Below are positions 63,575 to 64,000 of a stretch of 64,000 nt of DNA, piece by piece. The notes below the pieces were generated by a model. It saw only the letters and a program-made list of their open reading frames with translations, did not search any database and was not told the DNA's origin. Numbering within the stretch: position 1 is the first letter of the stretch; each line of letters begins with the position of its first letter. Position numbers and translations under genes: made by a program. The stretch is from Aminipila terrae (GTDB lineage Bacteria > Bacillota > Clostridia > Peptostreptococcales > Anaerovoracaceae): contig NZ_CP047591.1 of the NCBI RefSeq assembly GCF_010120715.1, forward strand, positions 1-64,000, read 5' to 3'.

Positions 63575-63739
63575 ATCTTTCGCTCCTTATACATACATAC
63601 GCCGTTTTTTATAGATGATAAACCCGGCAAGTAAGCTAGAGTTACCAACATTTAATTGAAACATAGCATAAAAAGGAGCGCAAAAACCGTTTTTGGGGCA
63701 ATTGCTATCATTTTAGGGATAATTGCCTGATTATGTCAA

Positions 63740-63775
63740 AATAGCTACTGTCAGTGGTGGTTGACAGCAGCTATT
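63740..63775 (-). terminator. Hairpin after the sensor kinase gene
   Basis: AATAGCTACTGTCA pairs with TGACAGCAGCTATT in a 14-bp stem (one A/C mismatch or wobble on the opposite strand), followed on the minus strand by TTGACAT. The T-run is short, so termination is probable but not certain. The 165 nt on to the SLH gene show no further feature. Confidence 0.6.
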
Positions 63776-63811
63776 GGGAAAGTTCCTAATTCTATTTTCT
63801 TATTGAACCTT

Positions 63812-64000
63812 TCAAAGCACATTGAGGACAATTTGAGCAATGAACTTACCATTATTTACTGAAAAGCCTGATGTGCCTTCATACCGCTCAGCGGTGTAAA
63901 TCATGCTTTTTATCCCTGTTCCACCACTTCGCTTCTGGGTTTTTGGCAATTCCCCTTCAAAGGCGATATCCTCACGGCAAGTGTTCTCAACTCGTATACG
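63812..64000 (-). CDS. GHKL-type sensor histidine kinase (C-terminal 62 residues, cut by window edge)
   Basis: Only the last 62 codons are present. The sequence VENTCREDIAFEGELPKTQK, then SGGTGIKSM with a TAERYEGTSGFSV tail, is the G-box and end of a GHKL ATPase domain as in AgrC/LytS-type kinases (the E-N-T near the start is the N-box neighbourhood). The kinase would phosphorylate a response regulator outside the window. It is upstream of the second SLH gene on the same strand, with a hairpin between. Confidence 0.8.
   Translation of the reverse strand, partial: RIRVENTCREDIAFEGELPKTQKRSGGTGIKSMIYTAERYEGTSGFSVNNGKFIAQIVLNVL

Overview
The window is low-G+C DNA with purine-rich AGGAGG-type ribosome binding sites, surface proteins carrying SLH domains, an ArsC/Spx-like protein, a solitary FliB, sigma-54 activators beside amino-acid and peptide genes, and a Gram-positive type LexA box (GAAC-N4-GTTC). 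Together these point to an anaerobic, amino-acid and peptide fermenting member of the Clostridia. No rRNA, tRNA, phage, insertion sequence or CRISPR array was seen. Both edges cut genes: an ABC exporter subunit on the left and a GHKL sensor kinase on the right.

Region 1 (1-13.9 kb, nearly all minus strand). A MarR regulator sits ahead of a heterodimeric ABC exporter, with matching operator-like palindromes in both promoters. Next comes a Ku-LigD end-joining operon whose ligD frame is broken twice, an orphan Imm-5-like protein, a CsaA-like tRNA-binding protein, and a LUD-uvsE pair with a LexA box overlapping a likely promoter. After a small membrane protein and an ArsC/Spx-like protein comes a sigma-54 activator (frameshifted) next to an AbgB-type aminoacyl-glutamate amidohydrolase that has its own -24/-12 promoter.

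Region 2 (14.8-31 kb). A purine-salvage operon encodes two adenine deaminase homologues and a nucleobase permease behind a folded leader. One homologue has lost two conserved metal-site histidines. It is followed by a divergent Rrf2/flavoprotein pair, a lipoprotein, FliB, a DbpA-like DEAD-box helicase, an HxlR/GNAT pair, an MBL hydrolase, a second GNAT, and an ECF sigma factor with a DUF4179-type anti-sigma factor.

Region 3 (31-47 kb). A 2887-residue secreted SLH protein (beta-helix-like N-terminus, eight InlB/Flg_new-type repeats, three SLH domains) is preceded by a 22-codon leader ORF with a strong ribosome binding site. Then comes a peptide-scavenging unit of APC permease, DmpA and DppA peptidases, and a divergent serine hydrolase. 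Both sides of this unit have sigma-54 promoters facing away from a shared palindrome, and the activator lies beside them.

Region 4 (47-64 kb). This holds aspartate 4-decarboxylase, aspartate racemase and a LysR regulator, then an aldehyde dehydrogenase/APC permease/DUF1349 operon with a MerR regulator upstream. A TetR-flavodoxin-unknown operon and an MBL hydrolase follow, and finally a second SLH surface protein (1597 residues once two frameshifts are repaired) with near-identical 573-bp tandem repeats.

Across the window six reading-frame breaks share one form: each is a single-base deficit in a homopolymer, and each repair gives one continuous protein of sensible length. Homopolymer under-calling in the source sequence is a more economical explanation than gene decay, and the affected genes should be read with that in mind.
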